DNA of 30,609 nucleotides from an uncultured Collinsella sp. (GCA_902493545.1 CABUQI010000005.1:1-30609), one strand, 5' to 3'. Numbered from the stretch's first letter, positions 6,837 through 15,882 are shown. Notes: generated by a model not told the origin, from the sequence alone. Program-made: numbers and translations.

Positions 6837-8954
6837 TCAATCGCTATTATCCTCGCGTGCCGCGATCTTTTCCACGCGAACGGCGTTTTCCTGGGTGAGC
6901 GCGGCGCCCGTCAACGGGTCCCAACGCAACGGTGTATGGTCGAGCGGGCCCACGCCCAAGGCTTGAGCGCCGCCGGCATCGGCACCAAACGAACGCCCGC
7001 CGGGAGCGGCCGAGGTGAAGATGCACGCCGGATGCAGATACGGCGTCGTCTCCACGCGCACGCGGTCGCGGCCCATATCGCTCACCAGCTCGACGACCTC
7101 GCCATTGGCGATACCCATGCATGTGGCAACACCGGCATTCATCTGCACGGCGTCCAAGTCGGAACCCGCCTCAGCGGCACCTGCTGCCGCGAGCCTGCGC
7201 GAGGTATGCGACTCAAAGGGTCGATTGCCGCTAATGAGGCGAAACATCCCCGGGCTGGGCTCCACCATGGGCGCGATCCAGTCGGGCACACGACCCATGC
7301 CGGCTCGCTCCCATATGTCGCTTGCCAGCGCAATCTTGCCGCCGGCAAGCGGAATCACCGGCTCACCCGTGCGCGTCGGCAGCGCCATGCCCGTATCGGC
7401 CCAGCCGCGCTCCATGAGCTCGTCCAGATCGATCCCAAAAGGCGCCACCTGTGCAGCCGCAAGGTCGTCCGGCGTAAAGTCGAAGTACTCGCCTACGCCG
7501 CAGGCCGCAGCCAACCCGGCAAAGATCTCCCGACCGGGACGTGTGTCGTCATGCTGCACGGGCAGCACGGCGTTGCGGTAGAACACGCGCGCATCGTTGG
7601 CGCCCGTCACCGTTCCCACGCCACGGTCAGCCTCCAGATACGTCACGTCGGGCAGCACGAAGTCAGAAGCACGCGCCGTCTCGGACCAACGAATATCAAT
7701 CGTCACAAGCAAGTCGAGCCGCTGCAAAATACTCAACCAAGCCTGTGCATTGCCATAGCCCGCACCGGGGTTACTGGCATAGACAATGAGCCCACGCAAA
7801 TCGCCGGCAAGAATCGACTGACCGATGGTCGTGCACAGGCCGCGCACCGGATCAACCAGCGGATAGCGCTCGGACCCCAGTTTGGGCCCACGCGGCACCG
7901 GCGGCGTCGCAAAGCGTGCGGGATCGAGGTCGCCCAACACAAGCGGCGTGGGCGGATTGAGGGCGCCGCCCGCATGCCCGATGCAGCCCAGCAGCGCATC
8001 GACCAAGCAGATAGCGCGCGCGGTCTGGGTGCTATTGGCATACGCGATACCGATGCCACCATGAAAACCCGCATCCACCACAGCGGCAGGCGCGGCGGCA
8101 GCGAGATCGCGCGCCGTGGCGACAATCTCTGCGGCCGGCACGTCGCACATCGACTCGGCCCACTCGGGCGTCCAAGCACTGGCCGCCTGCGCCAGCTCGT
8201 CAAAACCCGTGGTATAGCGGGCAACGAACTCGTGGTCGTACAGGCCCTCGGCAATGAGCACATGCGCAATGCCCAGCAGCAAGGCCAGATCGCAGCCCGG
8301 GCGTACGCGCAGCCAGCGGTCGGCAAGCGCAACCGAGCCACTGCGCCGGGGGTCGACCACGATAATCTTTGCCCCACGGCGACGGGCATCGTTGAGCGCA
8401 TCAACGGCCCCCATCGTCGACGAATCGACAATAGAACGCCCCAGGTACATGATGCAATCGGTATGCGCCAGGTCGGAGGCGGGACTATAGCCCAGGCTGT
8501 GTTCCCAACCGGTAAGTCGGCTTACCTCGCAGGCGCCATCGGCACCGTATACGTTGGGCGAGCCCAGCGCATGCATAAAACGATACGCCCAGTAGCGGTC
8601 GAACGAGGGCACGCCGAGCGTCATGCCCAGCGCACGAGGCCCGCACTCGTCAACAATCCCCAAAAGACGCTCGGCAATCTGAGCAAACGCCTCGTCCCAG
8701 GTAATCGCATCAAACCCCGAGCCATCCCGGCGGCGTCGCATGGGGTGCACAATGCGGTCGCGCTCGTCAAACGGCATTGCCAGGCGATGCCGTCCGCGGG
8801 CGCAGAGGGCACGCGCCGCGCACGGATGCCCCGGCACCGGCAACTCGGCCACCACACGACCATCCTCAACGCGTGCCGCAAAGGCGCAATCGGCATAGCA
8901 TCCCCCGCATGTGGTCACCACGGCACGACCGTCACGCTCCACAGCAGATGCCAT
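6837..8954 (-). CDS. Orphan molybdopterin oxidoreductase (DMSO reductase superfamily)
   Basis: The 705-residue protein has the layout of a bis-MGD molybdoenzyme. An N-terminal [4Fe-4S] motif has Cys16, Cys19, Cys23 and Cys51, followed by Arg53 where cytosolic formate dehydrogenases have Lys. Molybdopterin-binding domains follow and a C-terminal dinucleotide-binding domain starts near FRLISGNRPFESHTS. Cys142 in GADGACEVSR is the likely Mo ligand, which would make it a Cys-type enzyme like thiosulfate or polysulfide reductases; this is inference. No Tat signal is visible from the ATG at 8954, so it is probably cytosolic. A longer TTG start exists, but it begins inside the focA terminator and was rejected. 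No electron-transfer or membrane partner is adjacent. The substrate is unknown. Confidence 0.88.
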   Translation of the reverse strand: MASAVERDGRAVVTTCGGCYADCAFAARVEDGRVVAELPVPGHPCAARALCARGRHRLAMPFDERDRIVHPMRRRRDGSGFDAITWDEAFAQIAERLLGIVDECGPRALGMTLGVPSFDRYWAYRFMHALGSPNVYGADGACEVSRLTGWEHSLGYSPASDLAHTDCIMYLGRSIVDSSTMGAVDALNDARRRGAKIIVVDPRRSGSVALADRWLRVRPGCDLALLLGIAHVLIAEGLYDHEFVARYTTGFDELAQAASAWTPEWAESMCDVPAAEIVATARDLAAAAPAAVVDAGFHGGIGIAYANSTQTARAICLVDALLGCIGHAGGALNPPTPLVLGDLDPARFATPPVPRGPKLGSERYPLVDPVRGLCTTIGQSILAGDLRGLIVYASNPGAGYGNAQAWLSILQRLDLLVTIDIRWSETARASDFVLPDVTYLEADRGVGTVTGANDARVFYRNAVLPVQHDDTRPGREIFAGLAAACGVGEYFDFTPDDLAAAQVAPFGIDLDELMERGWADTGMALPTRTGEPVIPLAGGKIALASDIWERAGMGRVPDWIAPMVEPSPGMFRLISGNRPFESHTSRRLAAAGAAEAGSDLDAVQMNAGVATCMGIANGEVVELVSDMGRDRVRVETTPYLHPACIFTSAAPGGRSFGADAGGAQALGVGPLDHTPLRWDPLTGAALTQENAVRVEKIAAREDNSD

Positions 8955-9015
8955 CTCGATTACCCCTTTCACAAGCCAAACACAACAGGCCAACAGCCCG
9001 GCAACGAGCCCCAGA

Positions 9016-9054
9016 CCCAAAAAGCCTCCCGCACGGCAACGCCCCGCGGGAGGC
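9016..9054 (-). terminator. Rho-independent terminator of the formate hydrogenlyase operon
   Basis: Arms GCCTCCCGC (9024-9032) and GCGGGAGGC (9046-9054) are perfect 9-bp complements. On the minus strand the stem is followed by TTTTTGG. It begins 22 bases past the focA stop. Confidence 0.92.
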
Positions 9055-9076
9055 CCAACGTCAAACAGACGGTACC

Positions 9077-9916
9077 TTACGCCTCGGACTGCTTGGCGTA
9101 GATAAACCAGTAGCCGAGCGCGATCAGGACCGCGCCGCCCACGATGTTGCCCAGCGTGGCGGCGGACAAGTTAAACGCAATGCCCGCGGCGTTGAGCGCA
9201 TCGGCGCCGGCGACGTCGGCACCATAACCGCATGCATGCATCACGGCACCCATGGGCAAAAAGTACATGTTGGCAACGCAGTGCTCAAAACCGCATGCCA
9301 CAAAGGCGGCGATGGGCAGCAAAATGCCCACGACCTTATCGACCACGGTCTTGCCGGCGGTACCGATCCACACGGCCAGGCACACAAAGATGTTGCACAG
9401 GATGCCGCGGAAGAAGATCGTCACCCAGTCGATCGTCACCTTGCCGGCGGCGACGCTCACCATGGAATTGGCGACCGCCTCGCCGTTGAGCTTGTAAATG
9501 CCGGCCATGTACACCAAAAAGACGATGAACAGGGCACCGACAAAATTGCCGACCCACACGACGACCCAGGCCTTGAGCATCTGGACCAGGGTGATCTTTT
9601 TGCTCTTGAGCGCGCAGACCATAAGCGAGTTGCCGGTGAACAACTCGGCGCCACACACCAGCACCAGCACCAGGCCCAGGCAAAAGCACAGGCCGCCCAC
9701 GACGCGCTGGGCACCCCAGCCCAGCGTGCTGTCGCTCAAGAACACCGTAAAGAACAGGCCGCCGAAGGCGATAAACGCGCCGGCGAACATTGCCAACAGA
9801 AAGGCCTTAGCGACCGGCAGGTTAGCCTTGGTCACGCCGGCGGCCTCGGTCTTGGCCTCGATCGCGGCGGGCGCCAGGCAATCGGGAGCGGGGTACTCCA
9901 CCTTGGAATCTGCCAT
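9077..9916 (-). CDS. focA: FocA/FNT-family formate channel
   Basis: The 279-residue inner-membrane protein belongs to the formate-nitrite transporter family and would move formate across the membrane for the adjacent formate hydrogenlyase. Six hydrophobic segments are visible. The pore signature CGFEHCVANMYFLPMG carries His212, equivalent to the gating His209 of E. coli FocA, and ELFTGNS carries Thr94, the selectivity-site threonine. The start was set at MADSKVEYPA, preceded by AGGAAAGAAG; a longer in-frame start 11 codons upstream lacks a ribosome site. It is the last gene of the operon, 39 bases after hycI and before a strong terminator. Its place matches focB at the end of the E. coli hyf operon. 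Nitrite as substrate is not excluded but context favours formate. Confidence 0.95.
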   Translation of the reverse strand: MADSKVEYPAPDCLAPAAIEAKTEAAGVTKANLPVAKAFLLAMFAGAFIAFGGLFFTVFLSDSTLGWGAQRVVGGLCFCLGLVLVLVCGAELFTGNSLMVCALKSKKITLVQMLKAWVVVWVGNFVGALFIVFLVYMAGIYKLNGEAVANSMVSVAAGKVTIDWVTIFFRGILCNIFVCLAVWIGTAGKTVVDKVVGILLPIAAFVACGFEHCVANMYFLPMGAVMHACGYGADVAGADALNAAGIAFNLSAATLGNIVGGAVLIALGYWFIYAKQSEA

Positions 9917-9955
9917 GTCAATCACTTCTTTCCTATTCAGCAGGGGCAAGCGCTG

Positions 9956-10459
9956 CTATAGCTCCTGCCCCAAGCGGACAAAGTGGGAAAAGTCGTTGGC
10001 GGCCACGGCGTCGTACACGGCGTCGACGGCCTCAAAGACCTCCGGGGACATGGGGTTATAGAACTCCGTATCGCCCGGCTGAATCCCTATGAAGACGATA
10101 TCTTCGCACGATTGCTCAATCTCTTCGATCAGAATCGACAAAGGAAGCGAATGCGTGGTGAACATCGACTTGCGGGCCACATCACGTTTGTCGAGCAGGC
10201 GGATGGAGCCGACGGGCAGCGCCATATCGGCGGCATCGACCAAGACCAGACGCGGCGGACGCTCGCGCTTGACCTCGATGATGTCGTCCTCGGGCGTCTG
10301 ACCGCCGTCGATGGTGTACCAGCCGGCGATGGGCGCGTCCTCCATCTTCTTGGAGAGCACGGGGCCGGCGGCATCGTCGGCACGCAGCACGCTTCCCGCC
10401 GTGAGCACGATACCCGCAAACGGGGCGCCGTTCACACGACCATCCACAACGCGACCCAT
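9956..10459 (-). CDS. hycI: [NiFe]-hydrogenase maturation protease HycI
   Basis: The 167-residue endopeptidase would remove the C-terminal peptide of the large subunit HyfG after nickel insertion. It aligns with E. coli HycI (156 residues): RADDAAGP (26-33), TIDGGQTPEDDI, VDAADM (74-79) and TTHSLPL (101-107). These supply the nickel-sensing Asp29, Asp78 and His103 by analogy. The family's usual GN at the start of the first motif is GS here (Gly22-Ser23). The start codon shares one base with the hyfJ stop (TAATG). In E. coli the hyf operon has no protease and hycI is in the hyc operon; here it takes the slot just after hyfJ. Confidence 0.94.
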   Translation of the reverse strand: MGRVVDGRVNGAPFAGIVLTAGSVLRADDAAGPVLSKKMEDAPIAGWYTIDGGQTPEDDIIEVKRERPPRLVLVDAADMALPVGSIRLLDKRDVARKSMFTTHSLPLSILIEEIEQSCEDIVFIGIQPGDTEFYNPMSPEVFEAVDAVYDAVAANDFSHFVRLGQEL

Positions 10460-11040
10460 TACTGCAACCTCCCCGTCAGATACACGCCCGACACATCGCG
10501 CACGCGCTCAACCAGATCGCGAAACTTCATTAAGAACGCGACCTGCTGGGCATGCAGGCCAAAGTCGTCATCGAACACCGAAATGCCGGCCTTGGCAGAA
10601 CCGCGAAAACCGCGCTCGTCGAGCAACGCATCGCAGGCCTCGAGCAGCGACGGCACCGCCGCCTTGTCGAGCTGGCACTCACCAAAGGAGCGGATGGCCT
10701 CGAACTTGGTTTTGGCCTCCCCCTCCGGCAGCGCGTCGACGAGCGAATAGAACACATCCACCGGCACCGACAGGCGCGGCTCAAAGCAGTCGAGCACGCC
10801 GGTGTGGTGGCCCACGGCGAGCGTGTAGTACAGCACGTCGCAGGCCTCCTGGGGAACGTCTTCCTCGGTCTCCACAAACTTACGCGTGAGCTCATAGAAG
10901 ACCACCTGGTCGGGCGCATGGCCCAGGCAGGGGTCGGCGACGCCCTCGGCGGCCTCGTCGCTTGCGCGCGAGGCATCGCCAAAGGAGCCGCCGAGCATAC
11001 CGGGGCCCGCAAAGTAACCAGAGCGGTCCGTGAGCTCCAT
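10459..11040 (-). CDS. hyfJ: Formate hydrogenlyase assembly protein, HyfJ/HycH family
   Basis: The 193-residue protein is the homologue of E. coli HycH and HyfJ, cytosolic factors needed for maturation of the hydrogenase large subunit. The matching part begins near residue 46 (VVFYELTRKF) and includes EACDVLYYTLAVGHHTGVLD, the family's best conserved stretch. About 45 residues at the N-terminus, rich in Gly, Ala and acidic residues, have no counterpart in the 136-residue HycH. The ATG follows the hyfI stop directly (TAGATG) with GGAGG 7 bases upstream, so this start is well supported. The exact biochemical role of the family is unsettled. Confidence 0.92.
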   Translation of the reverse strand: MELTDRSGYFAGPGMLGGSFGDASRASDEAAEGVADPCLGHAPDQVVFYELTRKFVETEEDVPQEACDVLYYTLAVGHHTGVLDCFEPRLSVPVDVFYSLVDALPEGEAKTKFEAIRSFGECQLDKAAVPSLLEACDALLDERGFRGSAKAGISVFDDDFGLHAQQVAFLMKFRDLVERVRDVSGVYLTGRLQ

Positions 11041-11823
11041 CTAGCGACCTCCGGCCAGCACCAGATCCTGCAGCGCCGAGTAGACCTCGACGCGGCGCGG
11101 ATCGTCCTGCTTGTCGATGAGCAGCGCCATGGCACCGCGGATATCGCCCTTGGGCGCGCCCTCGAGCGTATCCATAAACTCATTGGCCAGGTCGCGACCG
11201 TAACGGTAGCCGCTCATGGCGCGAGCCTCGCGTTCAATGGCAACGCGCAGCTTGTACGGCACGCCGGGATGCAGGATATCGGCCTGCTCGCCGGCGGCCT
11301 CCACCGTGGTCTCGGCATGGAGCTTTTGATCCAGCAGACCAAGTGCCATGGCAAAGCCGTAGACGGTCTGCGCGGGGCTGGGCGGGCAGCCGGGGATATA
11401 GACATCGACCGGCAAGATCTTGTCCGTGCCACCCCAGACGCAGTAGTTGTCGTAGAAGATGCCGCCGGTGCAGCCGCACGCGCCATAGGACACCACGATC
11501 TTGGGATCGGGTGCGGCCTCAAAGGCGCGCAGGGCCGGCATGCGCATGGCACGCGTCACGGCACCGGTGTACAGCAGCACATCGGCGTGACGGGGCGAGG
11601 GCACGACCTTGATGCCAAAGCGCTCGACGTCAAAGACGGGCGTGATGGAACCGAAGATCTCGATCTCGCAGCCGTTGCAGCCGCCGCAGTCAACACGGTA
11701 GACATACACCGAGCGCTTGATCTTCTTAAGAAGGGTCGCCTTGGCCTTCTCGATGCTCTCGTCGAGCTCGATCTTGGTCGGGCGGTACTGAAGCCGCTCG
11801 GGCAAAAGCGTGGGTTCGGCCAT
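11041..11823 (-). CDS. hyfI: Hydrogenase small subunit, NuoB-like (HyfI/HycG)
   Basis: The 260-residue FeS subunit carries the [4Fe-4S] cluster proximal to the NiFe site, homologous to NuoB/PSST of complex I. Four ligand cysteines are visible: Cys46 and Cys49 in DCGGCNGCEIEIF, Cys116 in YGACGCTGG, and Cys146 in IPGCPPSP. Length matches E. coli HycG (255) and HyfI (252). It starts 2 bases after the hyfH stop with GGAG upstream. It forms the membrane-facing hydrogenase module with HyfG, HyfH and HyfC. Confidence 0.96.
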   Translation of the reverse strand: MAEPTLLPERLQYRPTKIELDESIEKAKATLLKKIKRSVYVYRVDCGGCNGCEIEIFGSITPVFDVERFGIKVVPSPRHADVLLYTGAVTRAMRMPALRAFEAAPDPKIVVSYGACGCTGGIFYDNYCVWGGTDKILPVDVYIPGCPPSPAQTVYGFAMALGLLDQKLHAETTVEAAGEQADILHPGVPYKLRVAIEREARAMSGYRYGRDLANEFMDTLEGAPKGDIRGAMALLIDKQDDPRRVEVYSALQDLVLAGGR

Positions 11824-11825
11824 GG

Positions 11826-12542
11826 TTACTCCTCCTTCGTATCAAAATCCATAATGATGCCCTCGACCGGTGCAGGACCGGCGGGAATCTCGGGCGCATC
11901 GGGGTTGAGCTCGCGGTCGACATACTCCGGGTTCACGCCGTGGCCGCCCAGATACTCCATGCCGGGGCCCTGGGGCTCACCGGACGCAAGCGTCTCGTTG
12001 GCAGCCATGCCGCGCGCGTTGCCGGTCTTTACGGCCGAGGCGGCGCGCAGGGCGTCGAGCTCGCGCTTGCACTCCTGGCACATACCGACGGTACGGGCGG
12101 CCTGGATGGCCTCCATGCCGCCGGTCTTTTGCAGCAGGCGCTTGGCGTAGTCGATCTCCTTATGCGGGGCAAACGGCTTGCCGCAGCGCGAGCAGTGCTC
12201 GAGCGTATAGACGCTCTTGCTGGTGAGGTCGTCCTTGCTCATGACGGCCAGCTCAAACTCCTCGGTGAGCTTGATGGCCTCCATGGGGCAGGCTTCCTCG
12301 CAACGACCGCAGAAGATGCAGCGACCGTAGTCGATCGACCAGGTAATGGTATCGGCCGCAAGGTCGGTGTCCATGCGAATGGCATCGGCCGGGCACGCCA
12401 CGCCGCAGGCACCGCAAGCGATGCAGAGCTCGGCATTGTGCTCGGGCTTGCCACGCATGTCCTTGTTGGTGGGGAACGGCGCAAACGGGTACTTGACCGT
12501 CGCGTCGCCGGCCTTGGCGTTAACCTTCCAAAGCTTCAGCAT
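11826..12542 (-). CDS. hyfH: Two-cluster ferredoxin subunit, NuoI-like (HyfH/HycF)
   Basis: The 238-residue protein has two [4Fe-4S] motifs, Cys40/43/46/50 and Cys75/78/81/85, in the arrangement of NuoI (TYKY). It would pass electrons from the formate dehydrogenase side to HyfI. Beyond the ferredoxin part are two extra cysteine pairs, HCSRCGKPF and GMCQEC, resembling the zinc-ribbon-like region of E. coli HycF, then an acidic, proline-rich tail. It is longer than HycF (180). The start is MLKLWKVNAKAG, directly after the hyfG stop with GGAGG 11 bases upstream. An in-frame upstream extension would lie inside hyfG and was dropped. Confidence 0.95.
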   Translation of the reverse strand: MLKLWKVNAKAGDATVKYPFAPFPTNKDMRGKPEHNAELCIACGACGVACPADAIRMDTDLAADTITWSIDYGRCIFCGRCEEACPMEAIKLTEEFELAVMSKDDLTSKSVYTLEHCSRCGKPFAPHKEIDYAKRLLQKTGGMEAIQAARTVGMCQECKRELDALRAASAVKTGNARGMAANETLASGEPQGPGMEYLGGHGVNPEYVDRELNPDAPEIPAGPAPVEGIIMDFDTKEE

Positions 12543-12543
12543 A

Positions 12544-14316
12544 TTAGAGCGCCTCCTCATCGAGCGGAGCGGCCATGGTGCCCTCGCCCGCAAGCGGCGA
12601 CTTGTCGCGCCAGACGTTCTCGAACTGCTCCTTGTCGAGCACGTGGTCGCGCTTGGCGGCGACATCGGTCACCGTCACGCGGTCGGTGCAGGAGTAGCAC
12701 GGGTCGAGCGAGCCGACGATCAGCGCCGCATCGCCCACGGTGTTGCCGCGGAACATGTAGCGCAGGACCGGCCAGTTGCTGTACGTGGCGGCCTTGGCGC
12801 GCCAGCGGTAGCACTTCTGGTTATTGCCGAGCATGGCCCAGTGCACGTCCTCGCCGCGCGGCGCCTCGGTGGCACCGATGGCGTACTTGTGCGGGGTGTA
12901 CTCCCAATCCGTGGTGAGGATGGGGCCCGACGGGCAGTTCTCGAGCATGGTCTCGATCATATCGATCGAATCGTAGACCTCCTGGATGCGAACGGCGGTA
13001 CGGCCGAAGGCATCGCAGGTGTCGGCCGTAGCAGCATGCATCTTCTGAACATCCGGATCGGCGTAGCCGTCGAAGGGATGGTCAAAGCGCACGTCGCGGG
13101 CATAGCCAGAGCCACGCATGAGCGGGCCGACCGGCGAGAAGTCGCGAGCGATCTTGCGGTCCAGAATGCCGATGCCACTCGTACGCTCAATAAAGTTGGG
13201 CGTGGAGAGCAGCACGTCGACGAGCTCTTGAACCTCGGAGCGCAGCTGGTGGATGGTCGTGAGCGTGGAGAGCTTCTGCTCGGCCAAAATGTCGCGACGC
13301 ACGCCGCCGATCACGTTGAGGCCGTAGGTCTTGCGGTGACCGGAGAGCTTCTCGGCCAGGTCCATGGACTTCTCGCGGACGCGGAAGAACTGCTGGAAGC
13401 CGGAGTCGAAGCCCGTGTAGTGCGACGCCAGGCCAATGTTGAGCAGATGCGAGTGCAGACGCTCGACCTCGAGCATGATGGCGCGGATGTACTGGGCGCG
13501 CGGCGGGACATGAATGCCCTGGGCACGCTCAACGGCCTCGGCATAGGCCACCGAGTGGGCGCAGCCGCAGATGCCGCAGATGCGGTCGGCGAGGAACGTC
13601 ACGGCGTCATAGTTCAGGCGCGTCTCGGCGACCTTCTCCATACCGCGGTGCACGTAGAACAGACGGTAGTCGGCATCGACGATCGTCTCGCCCTCGACGA
13701 ACAGGCGGAAGTGGCCGGGTTCGTCGGAGGTAATGTGCAACGGGCCCATGGGGACGAGCGTCGTCTCCTTGCCCTTGGTATCGGCCAAGAACTCGTAGTT
13801 TTCCATGTCGCTCGCGGGAGCGGGACGGAAGCGGTAGTCCATAGAGTCCTTGCGCAGCGGGTACAGGCCGCTAGGCCAGTCATCGGGAAGCACCAGGCGG
13901 CGACGGTCGGGCAGACCCTCGGGGATCAGGCCGAACATATCGCGAAGCTCGCGCTCGCCCCACACGCAGGCGGGGACGAACGGCGTCACGGACGGGAACG
14001 TCATCTTGGCGGGATCGACCTCGGTGCGCACGGTCACCCAGCCGGGGTCCTCCCCCTCCATGGAGATGACGTAGTACACGGCGTAACGGCCGCACAGGCT
14101 GCGCTCATCGTTGCCGATGATCACGGGAATCCAGCCATAGCGCTCGTAGTACAGGTAGTGGACGGCCTCGGGCAGCTTATCCTGCTTGACGGTGATCGTC
14201 AGCTGGTCCTCGCACTGCCACTCGACTTTCTCGATGCAGCCCGGAACGGCGCGGCGCAGGGCCTCGACATGGCTCTCGCAGCGACGGGCATACACCTTGT
14301 TCTCAGTTTCAATCAT
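12544..14316 (-). CDS. hyfG: [NiFe]-hydrogenase large subunit, NuoCD-like (HyfG/HycE)
   Basis: The 590-residue catalytic subunit reduces protons to H2. Residues 1-170 are the NuoC-like part and the rest is the NuoD-like NiFe part. The four NiFe ligands are Cys247 and Cys250 (ICGICGCAHS) and Cys540 and Cys543 (DPCYSC). By analogy with HycE, the HycI protease would cut after Arg546 in CTDR-VTVTDV, releasing a 44-residue tail; the E. coli tail is 32. That intact tail shows it is the precursor of a group 4 energy-converting-type hydrogenase, not a complex I subunit. It lies 3 bases after hyfF and just before hyfH. Confidence 0.97.
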   Translation of the reverse strand: MIETENKVYARRCESHVEALRRAVPGCIEKVEWQCEDQLTITVKQDKLPEAVHYLYYERYGWIPVIIGNDERSLCGRYAVYYVISMEGEDPGWVTVRTEVDPAKMTFPSVTPFVPACVWGERELRDMFGLIPEGLPDRRRLVLPDDWPSGLYPLRKDSMDYRFRPAPASDMENYEFLADTKGKETTLVPMGPLHITSDEPGHFRLFVEGETIVDADYRLFYVHRGMEKVAETRLNYDAVTFLADRICGICGCAHSVAYAEAVERAQGIHVPPRAQYIRAIMLEVERLHSHLLNIGLASHYTGFDSGFQQFFRVREKSMDLAEKLSGHRKTYGLNVIGGVRRDILAEQKLSTLTTIHQLRSEVQELVDVLLSTPNFIERTSGIGILDRKIARDFSPVGPLMRGSGYARDVRFDHPFDGYADPDVQKMHAATADTCDAFGRTAVRIQEVYDSIDMIETMLENCPSGPILTTDWEYTPHKYAIGATEAPRGEDVHWAMLGNNQKCYRWRAKAATYSNWPVLRYMFRGNTVGDAALIVGSLDPCYSCTDRVTVTDVAAKRDHVLDKEQFENVWRDKSPLAGEGTMAAPLDEEAL

Positions 14317-14319
14317 TCG

Positions 14320-15879
14320 TTACTCCACCTCGCTCTGAGCGGTCTCGGTACCGAACACAGCGCGGTACATCGGCGTCGCGTGAAGTTCCTCGGTGCTCTG
14401 CTCGAGCACAATGCCGGTCGCAGTCTCCACACCGTGCACGAGAGGCAGCGGGGTGGCGATGCCAAACCACAAGATCATGACAGCCAGGATGACTTCGGGG
14501 ATAAGCATGAGCGCCGGGGCCTCATGCTTGCCCATGCCCTGGGGTGCATGGCCGAATACCGACTTGAGTGCGATACGGGTGAGCGCGGAGATGGCCACGG
14601 TAAGACCGAGGGCGACCACGACGACCAGCCACATGGGACCAGCGGTAACACCGGCGACAAAAGTCAGGAACTCAGAGATGAACATGCCAAAGGGCGGGAA
14701 GGCACCAAGACCGAGCAGCGCCAGGACGGCGAGCGCGGCGGTTGCGGGCGCAACCTCGACGACACCCTGGATCTTGGCCAGGCTACGCGTGCCAAAGGCG
14801 TGCTGGATGTTGCCGGACACGCAGAAGGCAAGCGTCTTGGTAAAGCCGTGGAACACGCAGTGCAGCAGGGCCGCGGCGATACCCAGCGGGCCACCGATAC
14901 CCAGGCACAGGGCAATAACGCCCACGTTCTCCACAGACGAGTACGCGAAGCGGCGCTTGAGGTCGTCCTGGCGAAACATCGAAAGCGCCGCCACCAAAAT
15001 GGACAGCGCGCCGACGATCAGCAGCAAAAGCTGCGGATACTCGGCGCCCACGGCTTGGATAGTAAAGCCGTAGAAGCGCATGATCACGAGCATGGCGCAC
15101 TTAAGCAGCACGCCCGAGAGCAGGGCCGAGACAGGGCTCGGGGCCTGGGAGTGGGCATCGGGCAGCCAAGTGTGCATGGGGAACAGGCCGGCCTTGGTGC
15201 CAAAGCCGATCACGATAAACGCAAAGGCGAGGCGCATGAGCGTCGGGTCGAACTGGTCGGCATACGGCAGCACGCACGACAGGAATGCGGCCTCGTGGGC
15301 GTTGGGAATCACGTCGGCGGCGTTGGCGTAGATCAGCAGCGTACCGAACAGGCCGAAGGCCACGCCGGCGGTGCAGACCATCGCATACTTCCAAGAAGCC
15401 TCGAGGGCCGTCTTGTTCTTGTAGATACCCACGAGGAACACGGTGGAAAGCGTGGTTGCCTCCACAGCGGCCCACGTGAGGATCATGTTGTTGGACAGGC
15501 ACGCGAGCAGCATGGTGAACACAAACAGGCTAAACAGCGCAAAATACTGCTTGGCGCGCTCGGCGGGCATGGAGCCCTCCTCGATATCGGCCTTTACATA
15601 GGGCAGCGAGAACAGCCCCGTAAGAAAACCGATAAAGCCGATGAGCAGCACAAAGATGGCGCCCAGCGAATCGAGGTGGAACCACAGGCCAAGAGCGCTC
15701 GCGGTTTCGCCGCTCATAAGGACGTCACCGGCCGTCATAATCGACAGCACCAGGACGGCTGCGACGGAGACCAGGTTGAGACCGGCAAACACGTTATAGG
15801 ACGTGTTCTTGGGCAAAAACGCCATGACCAGCGAGAACACCAAAGGAGTCGCGAGCAGGGCGAGAATCAACGTTTCCAT
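14320..15879 (-). CDS. hyfF: Hydrogenase-4 membrane subunit F, NuoM/N-like
   Basis: The 519-residue polytopic membrane protein is an antiporter-like subunit (E. coli HyfF is 526). Conserved ion-channel residues of this superfamily are visible: Glu140 in WAAVEATTLS, Lys229 in FGTKAGLFPMHTWLPDAH and Lys260 in SGVLLK. It would take part in proton or sodium movement coupled to H2 production; that coupling is inferred from family membership. The gene starts 3 bases after the hyfE stop. HyfF is found in Hyf (FHL-2) and not in Hyc (FHL-1) complexes, which helps set the type. Confidence 0.95.
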   Translation of the reverse strand: METLILALLATPLVFSLVMAFLPKNTSYNVFAGLNLVSVAAVLVLSIMTAGDVLMSGETASALGLWFHLDSLGAIFVLLIGFIGFLTGLFSLPYVKADIEEGSMPAERAKQYFALFSLFVFTMLLACLSNNMILTWAAVEATTLSTVFLVGIYKNKTALEASWKYAMVCTAGVAFGLFGTLLIYANAADVIPNAHEAAFLSCVLPYADQFDPTLMRLAFAFIVIGFGTKAGLFPMHTWLPDAHSQAPSPVSALLSGVLLKCAMLVIMRFYGFTIQAVGAEYPQLLLLIVGALSILVAALSMFRQDDLKRRFAYSSVENVGVIALCLGIGGPLGIAAALLHCVFHGFTKTLAFCVSGNIQHAFGTRSLAKIQGVVEVAPATAALAVLALLGLGAFPPFGMFISEFLTFVAGVTAGPMWLVVVVALGLTVAISALTRIALKSVFGHAPQGMGKHEAPALMLIPEVILAVMILWFGIATPLPLVHGVETATGIVLEQSTEELHATPMYRAVFGTETAQSEVE

Positions 15880-15882
15880 GGA

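Noticed and set aside
8955..9020. A hydrophobic N-terminal extension of the molybdoenzyme that looks like a membrane anchor
   Set aside because: It needs a TTG start that lies within the U tract of the focA terminator. The ATG at 8954 is downstream of the terminator and directly precedes the FeS motif.
6129..9101. A 990-codon open frame on the plus strand
   Set aside because: It is antisense to selA and the molybdoenzyme, both of which have clear family motifs and ribosome sites. It has no recognisable features.
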